DNA of 64,000 nt from Rachicladosporium sp. CCFEE 5018 (GCA_002077045.2 KZ111141.1:27717-91716), one strand, 5' to 3'. Shown: positions 11,328 to 23,222, numbered from the stretch's first letter. The notes: a model not told the origin generated them from the sequence alone. Numbers and translations: made by a program.

Positions 11328-12685
11328 CTAGTAGTTGTCGGAGCTGCCCTGACCGTACCCAGCCTGCTCACGCTTCTCGCGGCCCTGGTCGGCGATCTTC
11401 TCGTTCTTGAGCATACCGCCAGCCTTCTCCATCAGCTTGCCCATGGTGGAGTCGCTCTTCTTGTCTTTGCTGTCGTGGTCGCTGGACTTGTTGCCAAAGC
11501 TGCGCACGCATGTCAGTGTTGGTGGGCAAGGAGGCAAGAGAGATCAAACTAACCCGGCTCCTCCCGTTGCGCCAGACCCATAGGAGCTCGAATCAGCACC
11601 GGAGTATGCGCCAGTGTTGCTCCCAGTACCGAACCGAGTGTCAGAGGAGTCGATGTTGCTCGAGTCACCAGTCTTGTTGCCGTAACTGAGAACGGTCAGT
11701 ATGTCTCTCCGTGGTTGGTCTGTCTCCAATACTCACCCGGCTCCGCTAGTAGTACCTGAGCCGACGCCCGTGCCACCGCTGTACGAGTCGGTGTTGTCAG
11801 AGGTACCGAAGCGAGTGTTCGAGTCACTGTCACCACCGAAGCCTGAGCTAGTCTTGTTACCGTAGCCGGCCATGGTCAGCAATATTCTTATACAACAACA
11901 GATTATAGAGCAGTCAAAAGTAGACGTCACAAGACGGTGGAAGAAGGCAGACAAGCTTCAAAGAAAGCGTGATCACTTACATTTCCAGTGCGGCCCGAGG
12001 AGCTCAAGTCATTGTCGCGCCCGCTGCCAAGGCCAGACGATCCGCCGTAGCTGTCGCTGGTGTCGCGGCCGGTGTTAGACGAGCCGAAGTTGTCACTGGT
12101 GTCACGACTACTGCCGAGTCCTGAGGTACCCGATGATCCGTATGAGTCGGTGTTGCCACGACCAGAGGAGCCATAGCTGTCGTTGTTGTCGCGACCGCTT
12201 CCTAGACCTGAGGTATTGGACGAGCCATATGAATCGGTGTTATCGCGGCCACTGCCAAGACCGCTGGTACCTGACGATCCGTAGTTGTCACTGGTATCAC
12301 GCCCGGAAGACCCGTAAGAATCGTTGTTGTCGCGACCGCCGCTCAGGCCTGAGGATCCGTAGCTGCTGTCATTGTTGCCACTTCCAGACAGGCCTCCAGC
12401 ACCTGAGCTGCCATACGAGTTCTCGTTGTCACGACCGGAGCCGGTGAGACGCTCCGCACCATCACGAACGCGATCGCCCGTCTGCAGACTGATAAGCCAT
12501 TGCTTGGCTCGCCAATGAGAGTGATATGAGGACGTACGCTGGACGTGTTGTTGTCACTGCCGAAGGTATCGTTGCCTTGGCGGCCGGAGGAACCTACATG
12601 TACATGATAAGCTGCTGCGCGGCCAATAGCAGCTGGGTATGGTGAGTGGGCTACCGTAAGAATCGTTGTTGTCGTTGTAAGACAT
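11328..12685 (-). CDS. DDR48-like Ser/Gly/Asn-rich stress protein
   Basis: Six exons: 12685-12655, 12593-12538, 12481-11981, 11852-11737, 11685-11554 and 11499-11328, giving 335 residues. Starts MSYNDNNDSYGSS. The long third exon is made of imperfect repeats of the type (R)D-N/T-x-D-S-Y-G-S-S separated by Gly/Leu linkers, as in yeast Ddr48 (NNDSYGS repeats), a hydrophilic stress-induced protein. Exons 4 and 5 begin with related GYGNKT-like units. The basic, soluble tail (KLMEKAGGMLKNEKIADQG) resembles a CsbD-like helix. Intron 3 is least certain: a strong GTAAGT donor and CTGAC branch site, but an AAG acceptor is required to keep frame. Alternatively an ATG at 11873 (MAGYGNKT) starts a separate small gene; copy 2 lacks that ATG, which favours one gene. 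Function is inferred from composition only. Confidence 0.7.
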
Positions 12686-15600
12686 GATGATGGCTGTTGA
12701 TGTGTTTGGTAGTGAGCTTTGATTGATCGAATGTGCCTTGGGTAAGTATCGTAAGGAGACTGAAGGAAGGATGGAGAGCTTAAGAGAGTGGGAACTACTG
12801 CTTTCCTCTCGGCCAGGTTTCAGGCCAGGCTCGCGGTCATGGGCAATGGCGTCACAGCGCCTAGCAGCGCTTGCTTCCAGCTTACGACAGCCAGTCTAGG
12901 GCATATCAAGTTGCTAGCCTACCGCCACGTGCGTATCGGGTTCCAGCAATGTCATGCCGAAGGGGCATCTCAGCTGAAGATCACATGCGTAGCTATTATG
13001 CGTAGAGTTCTGGGCTCGCCTGAGCTGCCCTGCTTTTGCCTTCGACCTAGCTTGAAACCCACATGAGCTTGACTGCGGACGCGCGAAAGCGGGCATAGCC
13101 TGTAGTTGTGCAAGCGGGGTGTGGTAGCTCTGTCCCTCGACCGGATCCTGGCACGCCAATGCAATCTGAGCGGCGGTGAGCATCGGTCGACGTTGGATCA
13201 GTGTCGTGGAGCATGTATGCTGATCACGACTGCTGCGTGTAGCGATCTGCAGCGCCGTCGATTGTACACTGAGCGAAACTGGGAAAATGATCGTTGCGTG
13301 AAGTTGAGCTACCCCGCTGACGCAATTCCTGCAAGTCGACAATGCCAAGGCGTATCGGTGCCTGCCAAGACGAATAAGGCAGACCCCGATAGAAGAGACA
13401 GCCCAGGGGTCGCTTCGATGAGAGAGGTATGATGAAATAATGTTCTGCGATTTGACCACAACAGTAGAGATCTTGTAGGCTCCGTACTCGACAGAGATCG
13501 TCCACTGGCCGATACCGATTGCAATATTGAATCCTCTCGAGGTGCAACAAGAGCGAGGATCTGCACTCGAGACAGTTGATCACTCCGGGTATCTGAAGTC
13601 TGACACACTCCTGTGCTTCGCTCGACATGGTGGTGACCGGCATCTACCGCAGTGGAGAAACAGGCGCGAAAGCTGAATGTCCTCTCTGAATTTATGCTTC
13701 TCACAGACGTGCAGGGCGTTCTTTCACTGCTGCAGCAGAGGTGATAGCAGCCCCATCAGCCTTCCTGATTTCGTGAGAGACAAGTACAACGTCCAATGGG
13801 TCGGATGTGCAGGTCTTTCATTCTGAGGCCACTCACTTGGAGGTCGCCTCGTCGGAGTCGCTCAAAGCTCTCTCACTCGGGACTTACACTCAGAAGCCCC
13901 TCGCTCAGTCCAGCGATGCGTTCGAGACGCTCAGCATGGTGGTGCCTCACTCTTCGACCTGTGGAGTCTAATCGCTCGTGTCTCGTCAAAGGCTACATGA
14001 TCGTCGGCTTCAGGCTGGGATGTCAGCGCATCACCAAGATCACAACAGAAGCACGAACTGTTCGTCTTCCCACGTGTCTCGTCAATGTAGTGTTACTCCT
14101 TGTCATCGATGAGCATGCCTTGCACTTCGCCCCTAGAGGAAGCATTCGCATGGGCGATCCGGATCTCGCGTAGCACGATTGCGGTCTCCAGCATATCGAC
14201 CATGTAGGCATGGATCCCGATATCACATCCGTCCATGTCAATGTCGGACTCCCACTAAAAGAGAGTGAGGTCGACATCGATGTCTTGCACGAACCCGAGG
14301 ACCAGATCGTCACTGCTGCAAGCAATCTGCACTGCATGCCCGCACCAATTCTGCGTCAGAAGGGCGCCTTGCAGTGGCGTTGAACGGCCGTCATGCCCGA
14401 ATCCCTTTGCATAAGGCGACTAGCTCATGATCTTAGCGGCGCGGCCGCCATCAAAGATTGCAACGCAGTCTTTGGATTCAACGTACTTCAGGTTGCCTCG
14501 CTCGTTACGCTTCTTTGCCAGCGGGTCAGCTGGCATCCGCTGGCTGACAGGCACGCCATTGCTGCCGATGTCCGCTGGCCAGTTCTTCGCGGCAACAGCG
14601 TGTGCAAGGCTCGGCTTCGCCTGCCAAATGAGCAGAGGATCTGCCACAGGTTCTTGTCCGTGAGCTTCACTTGTGCTGGCGGCGACTTGGCCAGCGTGAA
14701 TGTTGAGTGGATGCAGTTATAGAGCGGCAATGCACCGGTATAGAGCCCATCGGATTCCTGGTGGCGCGCTAGTTGAGCAAAGGCCGACGCTTGGGGCATT
14801 TGTGTGCTCGTAGGCCACATGGAACGCTGTTCCGTCGATTGATGGAGCGGCGCCGAACGGTTTTGCACTGGAGCAGCCTGGCAGACATCATACTCTGTGG
14901 GCACAGTACCGGGCTGAGTAGTGACTGGGAGACCATGAGCGGGGTCAATTGGCAGCTGCTTGGTCAGGACTGAACGTCGCCCCGGTGTTGGACTGGCTGA
15001 GATCGGGTTACTTATCATTGTCGAGTCCGGCCGTCGCGAGGTGGAGATGAGGCGACATCACACGCAAGCCCATGGCACGGTCGGTTGTAGCGGGAACGCA
15101 AGAGAGCATTTGAAGAGAGGAAATGCCTTCTTTACCTACGTAACCCTGATCGACCATGTAATGAGACTGGTGACTAAGGGCGAAGTGCAGAAGCCAGCTT
15201 ATCATCTTGTCGAGCGCCAGCCTACTGCCAGAACGAGGTCAGGAAGCAGGTGTCCTCAAGATCGCGCACAGCTCCCCCGCGTGGACAGTACTCCAATAAT
15301 CATGGCTGCACCATGAAATGCCGGATCATTCAGCCGTCGAGGAGGTATTGAATAATTGACAAGTCACACAATGGCGATTCGCAGATGAGGCAGCTTTCAA
15401 ATAGGTAGCTCACCTGCCGTGAGATCGTTCAATTAAGGATCGCTCAGTCAAAGGTGCCTCACTCGTACGTCACGCACTTCGATGTTGCTCTCTCGTAGGC
15501 TGCTCGATCAGAGATCGCCCACTCGTAAGCCGCGCGTCTCGGGGTCGTCAACCCTGCGAGCGATAAAGACTACGTGCTCGATCACCGCAACAGCGACGCG

Positions 15601-17622
15601 TTTCGTAGATTCTAACAAGCGCACCGGCTCGAGGTCCTCAGTGCGCTTCTCCACCGTCTCAGCACACTTCAAAACCATACGTGCGCCGTCGTCTCACTCA
15701 CAGCAGGATCGAACGCGTCGAAGTGGTCTTGACCGGCGCGGCCTACTGCCCAGTAGATGAAGCAGCCGTATGTGGGTGCAGTTTTGACAGTGAATAGGGC
15801 AGCTGATAAGTCGATCCGCCCATCGGTGAATAACACACTGAGGTGATTAGGCAACTCGGTGAAACGCTGAGTGACACCACGCTTGTCGTCAGATTTTCGA
15901 ACGCATGTATTTGACCAGACTACTCGAGCGCCCAAACCTTACAAAACATAGCAATGTGTGCGACCCGACGATGGATAAGGTCCGTACAGTGCCACCACGG
16001 GCCCCTGATAAGTGACTAATCCAGGAGCCGTGCTGCCTTTAGAATATGCTGCTGCTGATGGCACCTGAAGGAGGTAGGGAAACTCAGGAGCACTCAGAGA
16101 GCCTGCTGCGGGACACCGCCAAATGAACGGTGACTTGTATAGGTTGTCGCCTGACCTGATATGACCCTCACCCGCGAAGAAAGTTCACGGGCGCCAAAGC
16201 CTCACCTAGCTTCACGTGAGCTCCAGTGGTTCACCTTTCTGCTCCAGAAAATAGCGTTTGCTCCGATGAGCTGCTGTCCATACCGCAGATCTGCGACAAA
16301 AGCGAAACGTGGTGGAGCTGATCCTGTCGCGCGATCGACAGTCTCCAGCTGAGTATCAATCGTCTCATGTGATGCTTCTTTCTGTCTTCACCGTTGCCAG
16401 TGGACGGTCCAAGCCATGCTCAATACAATCTGGGTATTCGATGGCTCCGATTATCGAGATTTTCAGCTGGAAGCGAGGCTGGTGCTACGAGAGCGAGGTA
16501 GGACGCCGGGGGAAAAGGACTGGAGCGTAGAATATGCCGTCCAGGTGAGTAGGAGGTCGGGCCAAGGAAGCGCTGTTTGCGCGAAAAGCCGATCGCTGTA
16601 GAGCTACCGCAGACTGCTGCTACCTTTCAGCTGGATCACGGTGTGATGTCTGAGGCGTAGTGCTCTGCTGCGCTTGGCCCGCAAGTCCGTCGATCTGAAA
16701 TTGTCCAGGAACTGGCGGTTTGTCCTGATGCTAAGGTTGTGTTCGACTTTGTGACTTCTGCTGAGTTCACCGGAGCATTCTCCTTAGCCGTGCTGCCAAA
16801 TGTAATGTCATCCTGTGTTGACTGAGCTGCACTCACAAACGCGCCTGTCTCGCGTGGTTTGTGGGTCGGATTATCGCCGGCGAAGTCGGTGACCTTCACA
16901 ATGGTCCTGTCGTGAAGCGTGACCGGCACTCACTTCACAAGATTGCCGTAATCGGGGTCGGCTAATGAGTTCAATGCTCCGTACTTACATGCCACCATGC
17001 CTAACGATAGCCTAGCCTCAGCTTCGATGCAGGTTGACTTCGTCTTTGGGATTGCGTGCAAGGCAGAAGTAGCAGCCAAGAACTTGGAGGCCTATCACAA
17101 CCTTCGCGGCCTGATTTGTTCCGAATCTGACGCCGCACATGTGCGTAGGAGGCTCGGACCTAGCGCGACTCTTCTCTTTGCGCGGCGCGCAAGCGCATTC
17201 TGCTGTCAAAAGCCTCTGTGAAGTTGGCACAAGTGTGTAGGACACTGACAGATCTTCGCCCAATTCTAGCCAATCGCAGCGGCTGTGTAATTAAGGTGAA
17301 TCTGACTGTGATTTTGACAACTCACGACTCCGAGACCTCGAGTACTTTGCGCTGTGGATCCGTGAGTTTGGCGTTTGCGAAACTCCAACATCTGCAGCCA
17401 TGGATAATCGTTGGTCTTCCGTTGTTGCACTGCTCGATCGTGGCTACTGGTGTTTTGCAGCGGACGATATACCTCAGACATCCAAGTGCAGATCGTTAGC
17501 CATGGTATGAGTCGCCTGATCCTGAGGCAAGGCCCTCTCCGGCGTTAAGACTATCAGAATTGACGAGTCTCCAATCCTGTCCCGCAGCAATATTGTGCCG
17601 ATCTCAAGCCTTGACAGCGTGT
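12686..17622. other. Gene-poor spacer of about 4.9 kb (copy 1)
   Basis: No intact gene recognised between the DDR48-like and EBP genes. Short minus-strand frames at 13224-13643, 15669-15935 and 16636-16929 look faintly coding, but differences between copies change amino acids as often as not. The best-supported content is a decayed reading frame at 13931-15018. Confidence 0.5.
13931..15018 (-). pseudogene. Possible decayed gene, unrecognised (copy 1)
   Basis: On the minus strand a protein-like frame starts near 15018 (PIDPAHGLPV..., then SPPAQVKLTDKNLW). It shifts frame near 14650 into ADPLLIWQAKPSLAHAVAAK and DPLAKKRNE, and continues in that frame to 13931. It is broken only by TAG at about 14428 (CAG in copy 2), TAG at about 14256 and TAA at about 14094. 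Stretches such as ESDIDMDGCDIGIHAYMVDM and DDHVAFDETRAIRLH read like real protein. Few stops over about 240 codons suggest a relic rather than chance. I recognise no family. The middle TAG sits in TTTAG and could instead be an intron acceptor. Confidence 0.3.
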
Positions 17623-18351
17623 TCACCGAGCCTTCTTGCTTCCTTCTGCTCTGCTCTTCTGCGTCAAAGCCCCAGTGATTGTCCCATACGCATCGTAGAG
17701 CACCCACAACGGAATCCACACCCATATCGTGTTGAAAAAGAACAGGTACACCCAAGTATACATCCACACGTCCGTGTTCAGATTCGGGCTCCCACTCAGC
17801 CATTCCGGCGCAAAAGTCATCCACCCTCCATAAAGCTCCCCAGTAGCCAGCACGATCATCCAGAACGAAGTGTCCGCCCTCTTCTTCGCAAGCCCATGGC
17901 AGATCCAGACAGCCATCGGCCCAGCCACGAACACGGTCAGAAGCTCGAGTGAGATGACCGTCAAGTCACTCCCGCCCCACCTCTTGTCTGCGCGTGCATA
18001 TTCTCTCCACAGTGCACTGAACGGCGAAGTGCCATACTCCGCTCCATAGAGTCTCGTGTGGTCGCCGAGGAAAGATACGCCGGCTGGCAGAAACTCTGAT
18101 CCTAATGCTTTACCCTCGAGCAGGGTCGCGGAGCTGAAGAAGCAATTATAGAGGTAGCTGCCTTCGAGTATGAAGTGAATGAGTGCATCTGTTGCGTGCC
18201 AGATGAAGAGGAAGCGCGTCTTGGAAGACGAAGATGCTGGCAGGAATCGTAGTGAAGAAAGATAGCCGAGCAGAAGTATCGCCAGTGTGGAGGCGAGGGA
18301 GAGCACTGTGGTGAGGCTTATGATCTGAGGACTCTCGGCAGAGTGCGACAT
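17623..18351 (-). CDS. EXPERA-domain sterol C8-C7 isomerase (emopamil-binding protein family)
   Basis: Single-exon frame of 242 residues. It has the EBP layout: a TM helix (about 12-32), WHATDALIHFILEG (His52, His59, Glu63), LWREYARADKRW followed by SDLTVISLELLTVF (the acidic/Glu block of TM3), GPMAVW, TGELYGGWMTFAPEWL, a last TM rich in Trp/Phe, and a Lys/Arg-rich ER-type tail (KSRAEGSKKAR). Members move the sterol double bond from C8 to C7 in the endoplasmic reticulum; catalytic His and Glu equivalents are visible. It reads in the same direction as glycerol kinase, 217 bp downstream of its stop. Copy 1 has Gly where copies 2 and 3 have Arg in the YDAY-TITG segment. Confidence 0.85.
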   Translation of the reverse strand: MSHSAESPQIISLTTVLSLASTLAILLLGYLSSLRFLPASSSSKTRFLFIWHATDALIHFILEGSYLYNCFFSSATLLEGKALGSEFLPAGVSFLGDHTRLYGAEYGTSPFSALWREYARADKRWGGSDLTVISLELLTVFVAGPMAVWICHGLAKKRADTSFWMIVLATGELYGGWMTFAPEWLSGSPNLNTDVWMYTWVYLFFFNTIWVWIPLWVLYDAYGTITGALTQKSRAEGSKKAR

Positions 18352-18568
18352 GTTTGATCAAGTACCTACACAGCAGCGCATATGATCGCACTGAGAGAGC
18401 GTTGACCTGTTGGGAAGCAGCGCGAATAATGAAGGTGGACAGAACGATGTACTTTAGTGCTGCGTCTGTGCACTGCAGTGCACGTCGAAGGGGTGGACAC
18501 GCCAAACACCAGCTACGTAAGCAGGACCGATGGCTTTCCAAGAGCAGATTTTGGGGCGCTGTATTCAA

Positions 18569-20293
18569 CTACAAACTCGCCGCTACCTGACCCTCCTTCT
18601 TCGACTCCTCACTCAGCTCCTTCGCAGCCTGCTCATCACCCTCCTCCTTCTCCTCCTCAGCAACCCACCCCTTACACATACTCACAGCTCGCTCCCACTT
18701 CTTGAACATCTTCGCACTATCCTTCGCATTCATCTTCGGCTGAAACGTAGTCTGTCCAGCCGTGTTCACCTCCTTCAGCTCATCGAAGGTCTTCCACACC
18801 CCTGACGCAAAGCCTGCTGCAATCGCAGCGCCCAATGCTGTTGTTTCTCGCATCTTTGGTCGGACGATCGGTATCGAGACGAGATCGGCCTGGGTCTGCA
18901 TACAGAGTTCTGAGTTGCTCATACCGCCGTCGACACGGAGCTCGGAGAGCTTGTGGCCGCTGTCTTTCTCCATTGCGTCGAGGATGGCTTTTGTCTGGTA
19001 GCAGACTGCCTCGAGAGTTGCTCGGGCGATGTGGCCGCGCTCAGTGTGGTGGGACAAGCCGACTGTGCGCTGTCAGTACTTCGAAGATCGCAAACTGCAC
19101 GACTCGACTTACAAATGGTGCCTTGGGCATCATCAATCCAGTATGGTGCAAAGAGTCCGCTGAACGCTGTCACGAACACAAGGCCGCCGTTGTCCGACAC
19201 CGTTTCTGCGAGCTCGCTGATCTTGTGCGATTGACTGCTGAAGCCCAGATTGTTCATTAGGAACTTCACGCCAGACCCCGCCACTGCTATGCTGCCCTCG
19301 AGTGCGTACACTGGCTTGCCGTCGAAGTTATATGCCACTGTCGCGAGCAAGCCGTGCGTTGAGATCACAGGCTTCGTTCCGACATTGTACAGTAGGAAGC
19401 AGCCAGTGCCGTAAGTGTTCTTCGCGTGTCCAGGCTCGAAGCCCTTCTGCCCGACGAGCGCGGCAGATTGGTCGCCCAGGCAGCCTGTGATCGGGAATCC
19501 GCTCAGCACGCCTGAGGTGAGCTTCCCGAATGCTTTCTCATCTGCTGACCGCACGATCTCGGGCATGTGGACTTTCCGTAGATCGAACTCGTACGAGAAG
19601 AAGTCAATGGTCTTGTCGCTGTATTTCAATGAGTGGATGTCCATGAACATGGTCCGACTGGCGTTCGTGGGATCTGAGACGAAGACATTGTTCTTAGGAC
19701 CGCCGTTCAGCTTGTAGATCAGCCATGCATCGATCGTGCCGAATGCGAGATTGCCAGCTTCGTAGGCCTTGCGGACCTTCTCCTCGTTCCGGAGAAGCCA
19801 GAGTAACTTCGTGACAGAAGGGTATGTCGAGATCGGTAGGCCACAGATATCTTGGAGCTTGTCGCTACCTTCCCGTGCCTTGAGCTCTCGTGCCAATGCA
19901 GCAGTCCTGGTGTCTGTCCAGACTATAGCATTGTACAACGGCTCTCCCGACTTGATGTCCCAGCATACTGTTGTCTCACGTTGGTTGGTAATGCCAACAG
20001 CTTTGATGCTCTCCTTCTTGTGCCCGTCCTTCTCGAAGATCTTGAGAGCTCCCTCGATACAGTTCTCTACGGACGTAACGATTTCATTGGGATCATGCTC
20101 GTGCCAGCTTCGCGTTGTTAGTTGAAGGCAAGGGAAGGAAGTTTGGCTAGACGTACCCAGGATTGGGATATCTCTGGCGGAACTCCTCTTGGTGCACAGC
20201 TACTGGCTCACCCTGCTTGTCGAAGATGAGGAAACGCGAGCTCGTCGTTCCCTGATCGATCGACCCCACGAAGACCTCTTCAGACTGTGCCAT
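18569..20293 (-). CDS. GUT1: Glycerol kinase
   Basis: Phosphorylates glycerol with ATP to glycerol 3-phosphate (FGGY family). Exons 20293-20157, 20107-19113 and 19062-18569 (introns of 49 and 50 bp) give 541 residues. Motifs: SIDQGTTSSR (phosphate loop), GWHEHDP, TNQRETTVCWD, IVWTDTRTA, GCLGDQSAALVGQ, TYGTGCFLLYN, GLFAPYW, HIARATLEAVCYQTKAIL (FGGY signature region) and LRVDGGMSNS. Intron 1 has a perfect CTAAC branch site but an AAG acceptor. Intron 2 joins ...DAQGTI to FGLSHHTERGH as in other filamentous fungi. An upstream in-frame extension with many Arg (to 20548) lacks conserved content and is probably leader. It diverges from the aquaglyceroporin gene across a shared promoter, which fits joint control of glycerol handling. 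Confidence 0.95.
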
Positions 20294-22060
20294 GTTTGCA
20301 GTACTTGATAGCGATGAAGTACCTGAAGCTCTCGCGGATATACCCAAACAACGAGCAAAAGACCAAGGAGATTGAACAACAGGAATTGTATGCGCCTGCA
20401 ACAGAACGCGATGACCCTGACCACAATTACGTTCTATGCGACAAGCTGCTGTAGGTGCGGGCAGCTTGCCAGACGCATGTGACAGTCCACGACAGGTGGA
20501 GAACCCTCTCTGCCATGCCGAGCCATGTGATCTCCAGAGGGCTGGCATGCGAGTCGCTTGGTCGGCTTCTTCACCCCACCAGATGACTGCTTCGAGGTGA
20601 TGGACTGCTGAGCTTCTTGGCTACGCGCTCCACAGCAATCCTACGACTCCACGCGGCGTGATGTCGGCGGTGCCCGCGTGAGCACACGACCAAAGGGGAT
20701 GCGCGGCCGATGTTGGTGGAGAAGAGGGGGGATTCTGCGCTCCTCAGGCATACTGCCAAGCATAGATTGCGGGGCAGTGGAAAGCCGAGCGGAAAGCCCC
20801 GCTACGTGGCGTTTCGTGCCTGGCGATCGGTAACGCCATCGATCGACTTCGAAGAACCTTACGAAATAGTCCAGCTCGTGTAGGCGTACTCGTTCTCTCC
20901 AACCGTCCAAATGATCGTTCGACCAGAGACCAACTCTATCCATCTGCTCTCGCGCCTCGACTGCCTACGCTACTCTTTCTGTGCAACGCGATAGTTCAAC
21001 GGTGCTTATGCCGAGAGTTTCGTACCAACCCCATGGTGGCGACGGCTGACGACCCGCTACTGGATGCACGCGGATGCATGTCAGAACGTTGCGGGGAAGT
21101 GGAACCTTTGTCGATCCAGTTCACGATGTGTGAATGTGGAGGACCGGGAAGTGGAATGGCTTTCTGCTGGGCGAACCGGCCATCAAGACTCGAACATCTG
21201 TGCGATCAAGTCGGACAGAACCCGACATATGTGCCTGTCCTGTCGATTCCTGTCTTCGAGGAGGGCATTGAACGATAGCTAGCTGCATTGAGGGATACAA
21301 AGCTCCAGGTTTCGAGTAACAGCTAAATGACAGACTGCTGGGCGAATGGACTAGGCCCTCAATACTTCACTCGAAGTACACGGCATGGCCGCAATACCCC
21401 GTCAGCCGTTCGCACTACCCGACTCCAAGCTTCGAGCAATGTCACGTTGCCAACCGCTACACGTGCGTAACGTCTTGGAGCATGGCTAGCTGCATACTCA
21501 GTACTACTGCAAGCGCCGAATTGCATCCTTTGTCTAACAGAAACTACGGCATGCTGTCCAAAGTAGACTTCGGCTCTCGAGGTGAGACATTTACCGCGCC
21601 TCTGAACGTAATGCAGGACAGTCCAGTTGCACAGTGCGGAGAGTTTCAACACGAGGAGTCGAGCGTCGTCACGATCTTGATAAGGCTTCCTCTAGGAATC
21701 TCGCGGCTTCTAGCACAAGGTCATCCGACTCGGACGTGTTCGCGTCTCGAGTGAAAGACCCCTCGTGCGCTTATTTCCATTGCTAATCGAGGATCCATTA
21801 CCCTGCAGTCGTGGTCTTGGACGCCGGCATGCGGGAGGACGGCTGTTACTCCACCTGCACGTCTCTCGGATAGCTTGCCCGATCACATAGTCGGCGCTAC
21901 CTCGCAATCACTCGAGGATTACTGGGCAATCGTCAAAAGACGCTTTGGTTGCACTCGATGGTCTTGAGTAACTCTCGTGTGCACTGTTCATATACTTTCG
22001 TACTGGATAGCGGCCTGACGACTCCACTCTGAGATCGACACTCATATTCACCATTTCGAC
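20294..22060. promoter_or_regulatory. Shared divergent promoter of glycerol kinase and aquaglyceroporin
   Basis: 1.77 kb between the two divergent starts. STRE-like sites (AGGGG/CCCCT) lie at 20694-20698, 20725-20729 and 21759-21763, about 400 bp from the kinase ATG and 300 bp from the channel ATG. All three are kept in copies 2 and 3. Small frames inside have no recognisable content. Stress control through an Msn2/4-like factor is inference. Confidence 0.45.
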
Positions 22061-23218
22061 ATGGACTCATCTCACGAGGACATGATCAAATCGGCCTCCG
22101 TGCCTACCCTGCCGTCTCATATCATCACATCACACCTTGAACACAAGCGAGCAGAAAGTGATAGCACAGAGGCTACATCAAAGCCGTCGCCGTTCGCTGA
22201 GACTGGTCCAACGATCAATCGAAGCAAAACGAAAGATGTAATTGCCAAAAAGAAGGCGTTGAACTCGGGGCTGCGATGGCCTCGGATACGGCGGACCTTT
22301 CGAGAGGCTCTGTCCGAGTTCATGGGCACTTTCATCCTAATCATGTTCGGTGATGGAGTTGTCGCTCAAGTGGTCTTGAGTGGTGGTAAGAACGGTGCGT
22401 ACCAGTCGATCTCGTGGGGATGGGTTAGTGGAAGCTCTTTCATGGAAGTCAAAGATCGGACTGCTGACCTCAAACAGGGCATTGGCGTCATGCTGGGAGT
22501 ATACGCCAGTGGTATCTCGGGTGCACACATTAACCCAGCCGTCACCTTCGCAAATTGTCTCTTCCGGAAGTTTCCATGGAAGAAGTTTCCGATCTATGCA
22601 TCCGCCCAAGTCCTGGGCGCCTTCTGCGCATCTGGTGTCGTCTATGCCAACTACAAGTCAGCGATCGACGTCTATGAGGGAGGACCTAACATCCGGACAG
22701 TACCAGGCTTTTCGGAAACTGCTAGTGCTGGCATCTTCTGCACATACCCTGCTGCGTTCATGACAAAAACTGGACAGTTCTTCTCCGAGTTCATCGCCAG
22801 CACGCTGCTGATGTTCTGCATCTATGCTCTCAAGGACGACAACAACATTGGTGCTGGTGCCCTGACACCCTTGGGCCTATTCTTCATCATCTTCGGCATC
22901 GGTGCATGCTTCGGCTGGGAGACTGGCTACGCCATCAACCTTGCTCGTGACTTTGGTCCACGTCTCATGTCATACTTCCTCGGGTACGGTCACGAAGTCT
23001 GGTCAGCAGGCAACTACTACTTCTGGGTGCCCATGATCTCGCCGTTCTTCGGTTGTGCTTTCGGTGGCTTCTTGTATGATCTGCTGCTCTTCACTGGTGA
23101 GAGCCCGATCAACACGCCGTACCTTGGCTTGTATCGGTTCATCCCAGGCATGAGGCATGCGTATGATGGCATGACGTGGAGGGAAGAGGACATGAAGGAG
23201 GAGGACAGCGCTGTCTAA
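22061..23218 (+). CDS. Aquaglyceroporin (MIP family)
   Basis: Glycerol/water channel of the plasma membrane. Two exons, 22061-22423 and 22478-23218, give 367 residues. The 54-bp intron (GTTAGT...CAG, CTGAC branch site) is a multiple of three without a stop, so an unspliced reading also stays open (385 codons), but splicing restores the family sequence SISWGWGIGVMLGVY. First pore loop SGAHINPAVTF (NPA, about residue 140); the second has NLA instead of NPA (INLARDFGPRL, about 275), as in yeast Fps1 and many fungal aquaglyceroporins. The cytosolic N-tail of about 90 residues is Ser/Lys-rich and could be phosphorylated; the C-tail is acidic. Six TM helices are visible. It pairs with the divergent glycerol kinase. 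Confidence 0.93.
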   Translation: MDSSHEDMIKSASVPTLPSHIITSHLEHKRAESDSTEATSKPSPFAETGPTINRSKTKDVIAKKKALNSGLRWPRIRRTFREALSEFMGTFILIMFGDGVVAQVVLSGGKNGAYQSISWGWVSGSSFMEVKDRTADLKQGIGVMLGVYASGISGAHINPAVTFANCLFRKFPWKKFPIYASAQVLGAFCASGVVYANYKSAIDVYEGGPNIRTVPGFSETASAGIFCTYPAAFMTKTGQFFSEFIASTLLMFCIYALKDDNNIGAGALTPLGLFFIIFGIGACFGWETGYAINLARDFGPRLMSYFLGYGHEVWSAGNYYFWVPMISPFFGCAFGGFLYDLLLFTGESPINTPYLGLYRFIPGMRHAYDGMTWREEDMKEEDSAV

Positions 23219-23222
23219 GAGC

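Larger units (their letters stand above)
8952..23222. repeat. Copy 1 of the repeated glycerol module
   Basis: About 14.3 kb that recurs as copies 2 and 3 and in part as copy 4. The segment from 10688 to about 17440 matches copy 3 almost base for base (one difference noticed near 17018) and differs from copy 2 by roughly 2%. From about 17.7 kb to the end it is indistinguishable from copy 2 and differs from copy 3. It ends directly at a 100-N gap, 4 bases after the aquaglyceroporin stop. Confidence 0.9.

Noticed and set aside
15420..15560. Repeated CACTCGTA/GATCGC-like words suggesting a short tandem array
   Set aside because: Units are irregular in length and spacing; not a CRISPR-type array or a clear minisatellite.
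18354..18590. Small plus-strand frames over the EBP-glycerol kinase boundary
   Set aside because: Antisense to leaders and coding regions of well-supported genes.
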